Shown piece after piece: positions 1 to 8,137 of a stretch of DNA of 64,000 bases; position 1 is the stretch's first letter; each line of letters starts with the position of its first letter. The DNA lies in NCBI RefSeq assembly GCF_030269485.1, contig NZ_BSTL01000004.1, positions 372,001 to 436,000 of the forward strand. The letters run 5' to 3'. Made by a program: the position numbers and the translations under genes. The notes under the pieces are model-generated. The model saw nothing but the letters and a program-made list of their open reading frames with translations, made no database searches and had not been told where the DNA came from. Source of the DNA: Actinoplanes sp. NBRC 103695. GTDB lineage: Bacteria; Actinomycetota; Actinomycetes; Mycobacteriales; Micromonosporaceae.

Positions 1-1169
1 TTCAACCGGCGTTCGATGCCGACCAGGCCGGTGCCGCGGGAGGCGTCCGCGCCGCCGTTGCCGTCGTCGCCGACCTCGACGGTGAGCAGGTCGCCGGTGT
101 GCCGGATCGACACCCAGGCGGACTTGGCCCGGCTGTGCCGGACCACGTTGGCCAGCGCCTCGGCGACGGCGAAGTAGACCGCCGACTCGACCGGGGTGTC
201 GAGCCGGCCGGGCAGGTCCGAGGTGACGCCGGTGCGTACCGGCAGGCAGATCGCCAGCGCCCGGACGGCGCCCTCCAGGCCGCGCTCGGCGAGCACCGGT
301 GGGTGTATGCCGCGGACCAGATGACGGAGTTCGACCAGGGCGTCGGTGCTGGAGGCGCGGGCCTCGGCGAGCAGTTTGATCGCGGCGTCGGGGTCACGCC
401 TGATCAGGCGCTCGGCCAGGCCGATCGTCATGCCCACCGAGACCATCCGCGCCTGCGCCCCGTCGTGCAGGTCGCGTTCTATCCGCCGGAGCTCGGCCGC
501 CTGCGCGTCGATGGTGTCGGCCCGGGTGGTGGTCAGGTGCGCGACCCGGAGCCGTAGCTCGGCGGACGAGGTGGGCGCGAGGAAGAGCCGGGCGAACCGG
601 AAACTGGTCTCGCGCAGCAGCGGCGCCAGGATCAGCCCGGCGGCGAGGATCGCCAGGCCCTGCGGGAGGGCCAGCCACGCCTCGCGGTGGTCGGAGGTCG
701 GCCAGAACAGGGCGTACCCGAACCAGACGTCGCCGAGGTACAGCCACAGGGGGAGCAGGCCGACGCCGGCCAGGCCGTACGCCACCACGGCCACGGTGAT
801 CAGCCCGAGCACCGACGCGACCAGGGCGCCGGGCAGGAGCCAGGCCATGTCGCGCCAGGTCGCCGGGTCGCTGATGATCCACCGCAGCCAGCGGCGGGTG
901 CCCATCTCGGAGCGGGCCGGCGGGGGGTGGTACGGCCGGCGGATCGGGATGCCGGCCCGGGTGCCCAGCCGGCGTTCCAGGTCGGCACGCCAGCGGACCA
1001 CGGTCGTGCTCACCTGGAGGACGTCGGTGCCGAGCACCGGAAGGGGACTGAGCACCAGGCCCGTCAGCCACAGCCCGAGCACCGGCACGTTGAGCGTGGC
1101 GAGGCCGACGGCGTAAACACCGTCAGCTGTCGCGCTCAACCCGGTCAGTAACCGGCGCAAGGGGGTCAT
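1..1169 (-). CDS. Sensor histidine kinase, NarL/HisKA_3 type (3' end cut by window edge)
   Basis: The product is a membrane sensor kinase that would autophosphorylate on His and pass phosphate to a NarL/LuxR-type response regulator, probably encoded just beyond position 1. The visible 389 codons start at ATG 1169. They show an N-terminal region with hydrophobic helices (for example MAWLLPGALVASVLGLI) like the actinobacterial 'Sensor' domain, then the HisKA_3 phosphoacceptor motif ERDLHDGAQARM near residue 230, then the HATPase_c N-box EALANVVRHSRA and a G-box start DDGNGGADASRGTGL close to the edge. The frame has no stop down to the edge. It is divergent from the desaturase, with 94 bp between the starts. 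Family assignment is firm; the signal sensed is unknown. Confidence 0.9.
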   Translation of the reverse strand, partial: MTPLRRLLTGLSATADGVYAVGLATLNVPVLGLWLTGLVLSPLPVLGTDVLQVSTTVVRWRADLERRLGTRAGIPIRRPYHPPPARSEMGTRRWLRWIISDPATWRDMAWLLPGALVASVLGLITVAVVAYGLAGVGLLPLWLYLGDVWFGYALFWPTSDHREAWLALPQGLAILAAGLILAPLLRETSFRFARLFLAPTSSAELRLRVAHLTTTRADTIDAQAAELRRIERDLHDGAQARMVSVGMTIGLAERLIRRDPDAAIKLLAEARASSTDALVELRHLVRGIHPPVLAERGLEGAVRALAICLPVRTGVTSDLPGRLDTPVESAVYFAVAEALANVVRHSRAKSAWVSIRHTGDLLTVEVGDDGNGGADASRGTGLVGIERRL

Positions 1170-1263
1170 GCGTCCATCATCCCGCACAAGGGGTGCTGGC
1201 ACCCCATCGACGTAGGGGGCCAATACTCCTGATGGACGGGCCGGAACCTTCGATACTGAAGAC

Positions 1264-2289
1264 ATGACCGTAACCACGGCGCGACCTCGCTCTACCACCC
1301 GGAGTGACTTCGCCGAGTTGAACAAGCGAGTCACCGCACGGGGTCTGATGGAGCGGCAGCCGGCCTACTACGCCGTCCGCCTGAGCCTCGTGGCGCTGAT
1401 GATGGCCGGCGGGTGGACCGCGTTCTTCCTGATCGGGTCGTCCTGGTGGACGCTGCTCGTGGCGGTCTTCCTCTCGATCTCGTTCGCGCAGACGGCGCTG
1501 GTCGCGCACGATCTCGCCCACCGGCAGATCTTCCGGACGAAACGCCCCAGCGAAATCCTCGGGCGGATCATCGCCAACATCGGCGTGGGCATGAGTTACG
1601 GCTGGTGGATGGACAAGCACACCCGCCACCACAACAACCCCAACCATGACGACCTCGACCCCGACGTGGCGCCCGAGGTGCTGATCTGGGCCACGGAGTC
1701 GGCGATCGGCCGGCGTGGGCTGGCGGCGTTCGTGACGCGTCACCAGGCGGGGCTGTTCTTCCCGCTGCTGACCCTGCTGGGCATCGACCTGAAGGTCTCC
1801 AGCGTCAAGGCGCTGCGAGCCGGTGTGGTGAAGCGGCCGGTCCTGGAGTCCGTCCTGCTGGCGGTGCACGCCGTCGTCTACCTCACGTCGCTGTTCGTCG
1901 TCCTCTCGCCGCTGCAGGCGGTCGCCTTCCTGGTCGTGCACCAGGCGGTCTTCGGCGTGTACCTGGGCATGACCTTCGCGCCCAACCACAAGGGGATGCC
2001 GCACCCGACCGGCGACGAGGACTACTTCCGCAAGCAGGTGCTGACCTCACGGAACGTGAAGGGCGGCTGGTTCGTCGACGTGGCGCTGGGCGGTCTCAAC
2101 TACCAGATCGAGCACCACCTCTTCCCCGGGATGCCGACCCCGAACCTGCGCAAGGTTCAGCCGATGGTGCAGGCCTACTGCGAGGAGATCGGTGTCTCGT
2201 ACGAGCAGACCACGCTGATCGAGTCGTACCGCCAGGCGCTGCGTCACCTGCACGAGGTGGGCGAGCCGCTGCGCGCCGCCCGTTCCTGA
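1264..2289 (+). CDS. Membrane fatty acid desaturase (acyl-lipid/acyl-CoA type)
   Basis: This is an integral-membrane di-iron desaturase that introduces a cis double bond in membrane acyl chains with O2 and electrons from ferredoxin or cytochrome b5-like donors. Its 341 residues carry all three histidine boxes: HDLAH near residue 83, HTRHH near 119 and QIEHH near 282. Hydrophobic segments lie between them (residues 39-75 and 195-240). The third box, QIEHHLFPGMP, is the form seen in Delta-6/front-end-type and DesA3-like actinobacterial enzymes, but no cytochrome b5 domain is fused. Regiospecificity cannot be read from the sequence. It is a single-gene unit closed by a strong hairpin. Such enzymes usually adjust membrane fluidity, and the divergent sensor kinase could be involved in its control (inference). 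Confidence 0.92.
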   Translation: MTVTTARPRSTTRSDFAELNKRVTARGLMERQPAYYAVRLSLVALMMAGGWTAFFLIGSSWWTLLVAVFLSISFAQTALVAHDLAHRQIFRTKRPSEILGRIIANIGVGMSYGWWMDKHTRHHNNPNHDDLDPDVAPEVLIWATESAIGRRGLAAFVTRHQAGLFFPLLTLLGIDLKVSSVKALRAGVVKRPVLESVLLAVHAVVYLTSLFVVLSPLQAVAFLVVHQAVFGVYLGMTFAPNHKGMPHPTGDEDYFRKQVLTSRNVKGGWFVDVALGGLNYQIEHHLFPGMPTPNLRKVQPMVQAYCEEIGVSYEQTTLIESYRQALRHLHEVGEPLRAARS

Positions 2290-2304
2290 CAGCTCGCTTG
2301 TTCC

Positions 2305-2339
2305 TCGGCCCGCGACCGGCAAGGCCGGTGGCGGGCCGA
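2305..2339 (+). terminator. Rho-independent-like hairpin after desaturase
   Basis: A near-perfect stem starts 16 bases after the desaturase stop. TCGGCCCGC (2305-2313) pairs with GCGGGCCGA (2331-2339), there is one G/G mismatch, and ACCGGC pairs with GCCGGT around an AAG loop. No T-run follows, as is common in actinomycetes. Confidence 0.75.
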
Positions 2340-2489
2340 ACTGCTGGACGTCGGCTCTGGTCAGGATGGCGGGCACGGACCACGAGGACGGCGCCGTCCT
2401 GCCGGCCCTTCGCGTGCCGCGGTGAGCCGGCGGCGCCTGACCATGGGGGCTACGGTTACCGGACCGACCCCACGACGTCAGGACACACC

Positions 2490-2837
2490 GTGACCGACCT
2501 TCCGATCTGGAGGTCCCAGGTTCACGATCAGGGCGACTCCCGCACCGTGACCATCAGCGGTGAACTCGACCTCACCGTGGCGGGCGATCTCCGCCAGATG
2601 CTGATCGCGCAGCTCGACCGCGCGGGCACCACGGGCGTGAACGCCGAGCTGTCCGCGGTGACGTTCCTCGATTCGGCCGGCCTCGGCGCGCTCATCGGCG
2701 CCTTCCAGCACGCCGACCAGCTCGGCCGGGGCTTCACCGTCAGCGGCCCGGTGCAGGGCGTCCAGCGGGTCATGCAGATCGCCGGCGTCTACGACCTGCT
2801 CACCGTCGGTGACGTGCGGCGTTCTCAGCCGGGCTGA
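2490..2837 (+). CDS. STAS-domain anti-sigma factor antagonist
   Basis: This is a 115-residue single-domain protein of the SpoIIAA/RsbV family. It would bind and release an anti-sigma kinase in a partner-switching pathway. The STAS fold is clear: DGDSRTVTISGELDL at the start and AVTFLDSAGLGALIGAF around the conserved serine of the DSAG loop, which partner kinases phosphorylate. Upstream sequence is open in frame, but GTG 2490 is preceded by AGGAC at the right distance and gives a family-length protein. No anti-sigma kinase gene is adjacent, so its partner lies elsewhere. It is followed 44 bases later by the SARP-like regulator. Confidence 0.88.
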   Translation: MTDLPIWRSQVHDQGDSRTVTISGELDLTVAGDLRQMLIAQLDRAGTTGVNAELSAVTFLDSAGLGALIGAFQHADQLGRGFTVSGPVQGVQRVMQIAGVYDLLTVGDVRRSQPG

Positions 2838-2881
2838 GATCCGGCTGAGCCCCGGGGTGGGCTCGCCGGCGCGCACGCGGG

Positions 2882-5800
2882 ATGATCGGACCCGTGGGGG
2901 ACTCGGCGGTGCGGCTGCGGGTCAGGCTGCTCGGCGCCTTTGAGGTGCGCCGTGGCGAGGCCGTCGCGCCCGTTCCCGGCGCCCGGGCGCGGGGGCTGCT
3001 CGTCCGGCTCGCGCTGGCCGGCGGCCGGGCGGTCGCCCCCGGCACACTGGTCGAGGTGCTCTGGCCGCAGGAGGGCCCGGCCGACCCGGCGAACGCTCTC
3101 CAGTCCCTCGTGTCCCGCCTGCGCCGGATGCTCGGCGACGCGGGCTCGGTCGCCCAGGTGGACGGCGGCTACCGGCTCGCCGTCGACGCGGGCGACGTGG
3201 ACGCGCTGCGTTTCGAACGGCTGGCCGCGGACGGCCGGGACCGGCTGCGAGCCGGTGATCCGCTGGGCGCGGCGGCGCTGCTCGGGGAGGCCGCGGAGCT
3301 CTGGGGCGAACCGGACGCGATCCTCGCGGTGGCGCCGGGGACGGCCGCCCGGCTGCGGCATCTGGCGGTCGAGGCCGGCGCCGATCTGGCCGAGGCCGAG
3401 CTCAAGCTGGGCCGCGCGGAGGATGCCGCCGAGCGCCTGGACACCCTGCTCGCGGCGCAGCCCGCGCACGAGCGGGTCGCCGCGCTCAGGATGGACGCGC
3501 TGGCCGCCCAAGGGCGACAGGCAGAGGCTCTGGACCTTTATGAGCGCGTACGCGAGGAACTGGCCGACCGTCTCGGCGCCGACCCGGGCGCCGCGCTGCG
3601 GGAACGGCACCTGCGCCTGCTGCGTACCGGATCATCGGTCGTGGCAACCGCGGAGCCGGCGCCGAGCAACCTGCCCGCGCCGCTGACCAGCTTCGTCGGC
3701 CGCGACGACGACGTCGCCCGGATCGACGCCCTGCTCGCCGCGGGACGCCTGGTGACCGTGGTCGGCCCGGGCGGGGCGGGCAAGACCCGGCTCGCGGTGG
3801 AGGCGGCCCGCCGGCGCCGGCACGAGTACCGGGACGGCACCTGGCTGGTCGATCTGACCTCGGTGACCGAACCGGCGAAGGTGGGCGCCGCGATGCTGGC
3901 CGCGATCGGGTTGCGTGGCGCGGCGCTGTTCGAGGTGGCCGGCCGGATGCGCGCCGAGGGCGACGAGCTGGGCGTGCTCGCCGAGCAGCTGGGCGGCCGG
4001 GAGTGCCTGCTGGTGGTGGACAACTGCGAACACCTGATCGACGCCGTGGCGCACCTGATCGCGGCGTTGCTGCCGCGCTGCGCGGGCGTGCGGGTGCTGG
4101 CGACCAGCCGGGAGGCGCTCGCGGTCGGCGGCGAGGCGCTGGTGCCGCTCGGCCCGCTCACCGTGCCGGAGCCGGACGACGACGTGGTCCGGGCCCGGCG
4201 CACCTCGTCGGTGCGGCTGTTCGTCGAGCGGGCGGCGGCGGTGCGCCCCGGTTTCGAGGTGGACGAGGCGAGCGTCGGCGACATCGCGAAGGTGGTGCGC
4301 GGGCTGGACGGCATGCCGCTGGCCCTCGAGCTGGCGGCGGCCCGGCTGCGCACGCTGTCACTGCCCGATCTGGCGGCCGGGCTGTCCGACCGGTTCCGGC
4401 TGCTCGGCACCGGCAACCGGACGGCCTACCCCCGGCATCGCACGCTGCGCGCGGTGATCGCCTGGAGCTGGGATCTGCTGGGCGCCGACGAGCGTACGGT
4501 GGCCGAACGGGTCTCGGTCCTGCCCGGCGGCGTCACGCCCGACTCGGCCGTCGCGGTCTGCGCCGGCACCGGCGTGCCCGCGGCCGACGTCCCCGACCTG
4601 CTCGCCGCCCTGGTCGACCGGTCGCTGCTGCAGCTCGCGCCCGGCCAGGGGCGGTACCGGATGCTGGAGACCCTGCGCGAGTACGGCGTCGAACGGCTCG
4701 CCGAGCGGGACACGCTCGGGGAGGCGCGGAGCCTCGCGGCCGGCCACCTGTCCCGGCTGGTGGCCCGGTACGACCCGCAGCTGCGCGGCGCCGGCCAGCT
4801 CACCGCGATGCGGGTGCTGCGCGCCGAGTACGACAACGCGCTCGCCGCCCTGCGCCACCTCTGCGACACCGGCGACCCGGGCGCGGTCAAGCTGGCCCTG
4901 AACCTGTCCTGGTACTGGCAGATGTTCGGCCGGCACCAGGACGCGGTCTACTGGCTGGGCGAGGCCCTCGCCGTGCCGGCCCGCCGGGAGGGCCTCGATC
5001 GGACCATCGCCGAGGCGTTGCGGCAGCTCAACATCATCGCCGGCCGGGCCGGGTCGACCATCGAGGCGATCAAGGAGCACGAGACCCGGCTGCGCGCGCT
5101 CGCCGGCCGGCTGGCCGGGTATGCGTCGTTGCCGGGCATGGCCGCGCCGCTGGCCGCGGTGACCTACTTCTTCCTCGACGACGACGAGTCGGGGGAGGCC
5201 ATCCTCCAGCGCCTGATCGACGGGCCGGACCCGTGGATGGCCGGGCTCGCCCGGCTGTTCCGGTGCCAGCAGGCCGAGAACCGGGGCGACACCGACCAGG
5301 TCCGCGTCAACGTGGCCGAAGCGCTGGCGTGCTTCGGGGCGGCCGGCGACCGCTGGGGCCTGGCCACGGCGTTGCCGATGCGCGCGATGCTGCGCCAGTA
5401 CGACGGCGACCTGGACGGCGCCTTCGCCGACCTGAGCCAGGCCAAGCTGCTGGCCTCCGAGTTCGGATCGCTGAGCATCAACGACGAGATCTTCATCGAC
5501 CTGCGCTGGGTCGACCTGAACATGCGCCGCGGTGACACCGAGGCGGCGCTGGCGGTCCTGGAGTCGGCGCAGGACCGGGCGCTGCGGAGCTCCACGCCGG
5601 AACTGACCGTCCTGATCGACGCGCTGGAGGCCGGGATCCGGGCGCGGGTCGGCGACCTGGACCGGGCGACGGAACTGGTCGAGCGGGCCGAGGCGGCGAT
5701 GGCGGCGATGTTCGAGTTCGGCGGCGATCACGGCCGGGCGCTGACCGGCTCGGTGCGGGCGTGGCTGTGCGTGCGGCGGGGCGACGGGCCGGGCGCCGAG

Positions 5801-6187
5801 AAGGCTCTGGCCATCGCGTACGCGGCGGCGGTGGAGAGCCGGGACATGCCGATCCTGTCGATGGTGGCGGTGACCGCGGCCCACCTGGCCGAGCTCTACG
5901 GGCAGCACCGGGAGGCGGCGCTCCTGCTCGGGTCGGCGGCCCGGCTGCGGGGCGCCCACGACCGCAGCGACCCGGAGATCCGTGAGCTGAGCGGCCGCTG
6001 CCGGGCGGCCCTGGGTGAGGCCGCCTTCGCCGCCGCGTACTCCCAGGGGTGGGAGCTGGACGGGAAGACGGCCTCGACCCAGGTCGATCCGGCGCGGCTG
6101 CGTCAGGCCCTCATGCCCGGCGGGCGTAACCCCGCAGAGCCAGCGGCACGAACACCAGCAGCAGACCGGCCATCCACGCCAGCGTGA
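2882..6187 (+). CDS. AfsR/SARP-like transcriptional regulator with BTAD, NB-ARC and TPR-like domains
   Basis: This is a large (1101-residue) STAND-type regulator. Residues about 8-95 form an OmpR-like winged-helix DNA-binding domain. About 100-245 form the bacterial transcriptional activation domain (BTAD). The NB-ARC ATPase has its P-loop GPGGAGKT near residue 296 and LLVVDNCEHL as Walker B. The C-terminal ~450 residues are helical TPR-like repeats. Family members activate secondary-metabolite or stress genes when ligand or partner binding lets the NB-ARC domain switch. The start is taken as ATG 2882; GTG 2894 is an alternative, and neither has a strong Shine-Dalgarno sequence. The 3' end runs 77 bp into the oppositely oriented transporter gene. 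The target genes are unknown; the adjacent exporter is an obvious candidate. Confidence 0.9.
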   Translation: MIGPVGDSAVRLRVRLLGAFEVRRGEAVAPVPGARARGLLVRLALAGGRAVAPGTLVEVLWPQEGPADPANALQSLVSRLRRMLGDAGSVAQVDGGYRLAVDAGDVDALRFERLAADGRDRLRAGDPLGAAALLGEAAELWGEPDAILAVAPGTAARLRHLAVEAGADLAEAELKLGRAEDAAERLDTLLAAQPAHERVAALRMDALAAQGRQAEALDLYERVREELADRLGADPGAALRERHLRLLRTGSSVVATAEPAPSNLPAPLTSFVGRDDDVARIDALLAAGRLVTVVGPGGAGKTRLAVEAARRRRHEYRDGTWLVDLTSVTEPAKVGAAMLAAIGLRGAALFEVAGRMRAEGDELGVLAEQLGGRECLLVVDNCEHLIDAVAHLIAALLPRCAGVRVLATSREALAVGGEALVPLGPLTVPEPDDDVVRARRTSSVRLFVERAAAVRPGFEVDEASVGDIAKVVRGLDGMPLALELAAARLRTLSLPDLAAGLSDRFRLLGTGNRTAYPRHRTLRAVIAWSWDLLGADERTVAERVSVLPGGVTPDSAVAVCAGTGVPAADVPDLLAALVDRSLLQLAPGQGRYRMLETLREYGVERLAERDTLGEARSLAAGHLSRLVARYDPQLRGAGQLTAMRVLRAEYDNALAALRHLCDTGDPGAVKLALNLSWYWQMFGRHQDAVYWLGEALAVPARREGLDRTIAEALRQLNIIAGRAGSTIEAIKEHETRLRALAGRLAGYASLPGMAAPLAAVTYFFLDDDESGEAILQRLIDGPDPWMAGLARLFRCQQAENRGDTDQVRVNVAEALACFGAAGDRWGLATALPMRAMLRQYDGDLDGAFADLSQAKLLASEFGSLSINDEIFIDLRWVDLNMRRGDTEAALAVLESAQDRALRSSTPELTVLIDALEAGIRARVGDLDRATELVERAEAAMAAMFEFGGDHGRALTGSVRAWLCVRRGDGPGAEKALAIAYAAAVESRDMPILSMVAVTAAHLAELYGQHREAALLLGSAARLRGAHDRSDPEIRELSGRCRAALGEAAFAAAYSQGWELDGKTASTQVDPARLRQALMPGGRNPAEPAARTPAADRPSTPA

Positions 6188-6917
6188 CCACCAGGTGGCT
6201 CGCCACCGGGCCGCCGATGAGCAGGCCGCGGATCGTGCTGACCAGCGGCGTGATCGGGTTGACGTGCACGAACCACTGCAGCCAGCCGGGCAGCGTGCTG
6301 GTCTGCACGAACACGTTGCTGCCGAACGACAGCGGGAAGACCAGCAGGAACATCAGGCCCTGCACGGCGCCGGGGGTGCGGACCAGCATGCCGACCCACA
6401 CCGAGATCCAGCAGAAGCAGAGGCCGAAGGCGACGGACAGGCCGACCGCGGCCAGCGCCGGGACGAACCCGGTCTGCACCCGGAAGCCGATCAGCATGCC
6501 GAAGCCCAGCATGACCACGCACACGGTCAGGTAGCGGACGATGTCGGCGGCGACCGCGCCGACCAGCGGCGCCGAGCGGGCCACCGGCAGGGACCGGAAG
6601 CGGTCGAAGACGCCCTTCTCGATGTCGGCGTTGAGGTTCTGGCCGAGCGCGATGCCGCCCATCGCCAGCGACTGGGCGAGCATGCCGGGCAGCAGGAACT
6701 GCAGGTAGCCGGCCCGGTCGCCGCCGGAGATGGCGCCGCCGAACAGGTAGGTGAACAGCAGCAGGAAGATCACCGGCTGCAGGGTCACGTCGAGCAGCGC
6801 CTCGGGGGTGCGGGCGGTCTTGATCAGGCTGCGGCGCGCGAGGGCCGTGGCGTGCCGCAGGAGCGCGGCCGCGGACCCGCCACGGGGGTGGTCGAGGGTC
6901 GCGTCGAGGGTGGTCAT
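6111..6917 (-). CDS. ABC-2 type transporter permease (DrrB-like)
   Basis: This is the membrane half of a multidrug/antibiotic exporter of the daunorubicin-resistance DrrB type. Its 268 residues contain about six hydrophobic helices, starting near residue 45 (LLDVTLQPVIFLLLFTYLF) and ending in a C-terminal helix MAGLLLVFVPLALRG. The ABC-2 conserved stretch with LPGMLAQSLAMGG lies in between. Its ATG overlaps the TGA of the ATP-binding gene (6914-6917), so the two are translationally coupled and form one transporter. The 3' end overlaps the SARP-like gene on the other strand by 77 bp, which makes antisense interference possible. The substrate is not known. Confidence 0.9.
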   Translation of the reverse strand: MTTLDATLDHPRGGSAAALLRHATALARRSLIKTARTPEALLDVTLQPVIFLLLFTYLFGGAISGGDRAGYLQFLLPGMLAQSLAMGGIALGQNLNADIEKGVFDRFRSLPVARSAPLVGAVAADIVRYLTVCVVMLGFGMLIGFRVQTGFVPALAAVGLSVAFGLCFCWISVWVGMLVRTPGAVQGLMFLLVFPLSFGSNVFVQTSTLPGWLQWFVHVNPITPLVSTIRGLLIGGPVASHLVVTLAWMAGLLLVFVPLALRGYARRA

Positions 6918-7885
6918 ACGAGCTCCTTGGCGGGGACGCCTTCGGTCAGGGAGTGGAAGACCTCGTCCAGGCTGGGCAGGTGCAGGGCCAGGTCGGTGAC
7001 CTCGATGCCGGCCCGGCGCAGGGCCGGCACCGCGATGTCGAGGGCGGTGTCGCCGGTGACCGGGACGGAGACCGCGCCGGGGCGGGCGCCGGCGGCGGTG
7101 TCGGGCGAGGAGGAGGTGCCGGGGGCGGCCACGGCGTCGAGGATCCGGAGCACGTCGGGCACCCGGGACTCCTCGGCCGGGCGTACCCGCAGCGTCAGGC
7201 CGCCGACCCGGCGCTTGAGCCCGTCGGGGGAGTCGTGCGCGATCACCCGGCCCTTGTCGATCACCACGATCTCGTCGGCCAGCGCGTCGGCCTCCTCCAG
7301 GTACTGCGTGGTGAGCAGGACGCTGGCGCCCTGGGTGACCTGGTTGCGGACGACGCCCCACATGTCCTCGCGCTTGGCCGGGTCGAGGCCGGTGGTCGGC
7401 TCGTCGAGGAAGATCACCTCGGGGTGGCCGACCAGGCTCGCGGCCAGGTCGAGGCGGCGGCGCATCCCGCCGGAGTAGGTCTTGGCCATCCGCCCGGCGG
7501 CCTCGGCGAGGTCGAACCACTCGAGCAGCTCGGCGGCGCGGCGCCTGGCGTCGGAGGTCCGCAGGTCGAGCAGCTGGCCGATGAGCACCAGGTTCTGGGT
7601 GCCGGTCAGGTCCTCGTCGACCGAGGCGTACTGGCCGGTGAGCCCGATTCGCCGGCGTACCCGTTGAGGTTCCTTCAATACGTCGATGCCGGCCACGAAC
7701 GCGCTGCCGGCGTCCGGGCGCAGCAGGGTGGCGAGCACCCGGACGGCGGTGGTCTTCCCGGCGCCGTTCGGACCCAGCACGGCGAGCACGGTGCCGCGGC
7801 GCATCGTCAGGTCCACGCCGTCGAGCGCCTGGGTCTTGCCGAACCGCTTGCGGAGTCCTTCCGCCCGTACCACGAGATCAGTCAT
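6914..7885 (-). CDS. ABC transporter ATP-binding protein (DrrA-like)
   Basis: This is the nucleotide-binding subunit that powers the DrrB-like permease encoded next. Its 323 residues show Walker A GPNGAGKTT near residue 40, signature YSGGMRRRLDLA near 140, Walker B VIFLDEPTTGLDP directly after it, and the H-loop region further on. The C-terminal ~90 residues form the DrrA-specific extension, with LRVRPAEESRV and HLPSLDEVFHSLTEG. An upstream in-frame extension exists, but ATG 7885 begins the family-typical MTDLVVRAEGLRKRFG. The likely role is export or self-protection against a small hydrophobic compound; the compound cannot be deduced. Confidence 0.93.
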   Translation of the reverse strand: MTDLVVRAEGLRKRFGKTQALDGVDLTMRRGTVLAVLGPNGAGKTTAVRVLATLLRPDAGSAFVAGIDVLKEPQRVRRRIGLTGQYASVDEDLTGTQNLVLIGQLLDLRTSDARRRAAELLEWFDLAEAAGRMAKTYSGGMRRRLDLAASLVGHPEVIFLDEPTTGLDPAKREDMWGVVRNQVTQGASVLLTTQYLEEADALADEIVVIDKGRVIAHDSPDGLKRRVGGLTLRVRPAEESRVPDVLRILDAVAAPGTSSSPDTAAGARPGAVSVPVTGDTALDIAVPALRRAGIEVTDLALHLPSLDEVFHSLTEGVPAKELV

Positions 7886-8137
7886 GCCCCCGAGAGTGGC
7901 GGGCGCCGCTGGCACGGACCGCACACGGCGCTGTCACCGGGCTGGCACGAAACTGTTGCACCGTTGCGCGCGATTCGTCCGAACGGACTAGGGAAGTCAG
8001 ACCGGTTGGCCATTCATTCACCTGATGTTCGGGTGAATGGGGTATCGCGAGTTTGGCTCGCTTGCCCCTCCCTCGTACGGTACTCACGCGTAGCCATCCG
8101 TCGATATGACACGGATGGGCGCAAACGGGGAGAACGA
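7886..8137 (+). promoter_or_regulatory. Divergent intergenic region with inverted repeat before the Stealth operon
   Basis: This 252-bp non-coding region lies between two divergently read operons, the exporter (minus) and the Stealth polysaccharide genes (plus). It holds a perfect inverted repeat, CATTCACC (8015-8022) and GGTGAATG (8032-8039), separated by nine bases. The repeat is about 100 bp before the Stealth start. It could be a repressor/activator operator or a hairpin; no specific regulator is recognised. GGGGAG at 8127-8132 is the Shine-Dalgarno sequence for the first Stealth gene. Confidence 0.55.

Noticed and set aside
6953..8137. Open frame upstream of the first Stealth start, extending it by 395 codons
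   Set aside because: It lies opposite the ABC ATPase gene and then through a promoter-like region; ATG 8138 has a strong Shine-Dalgarno sequence and gives a normal family N-terminus.
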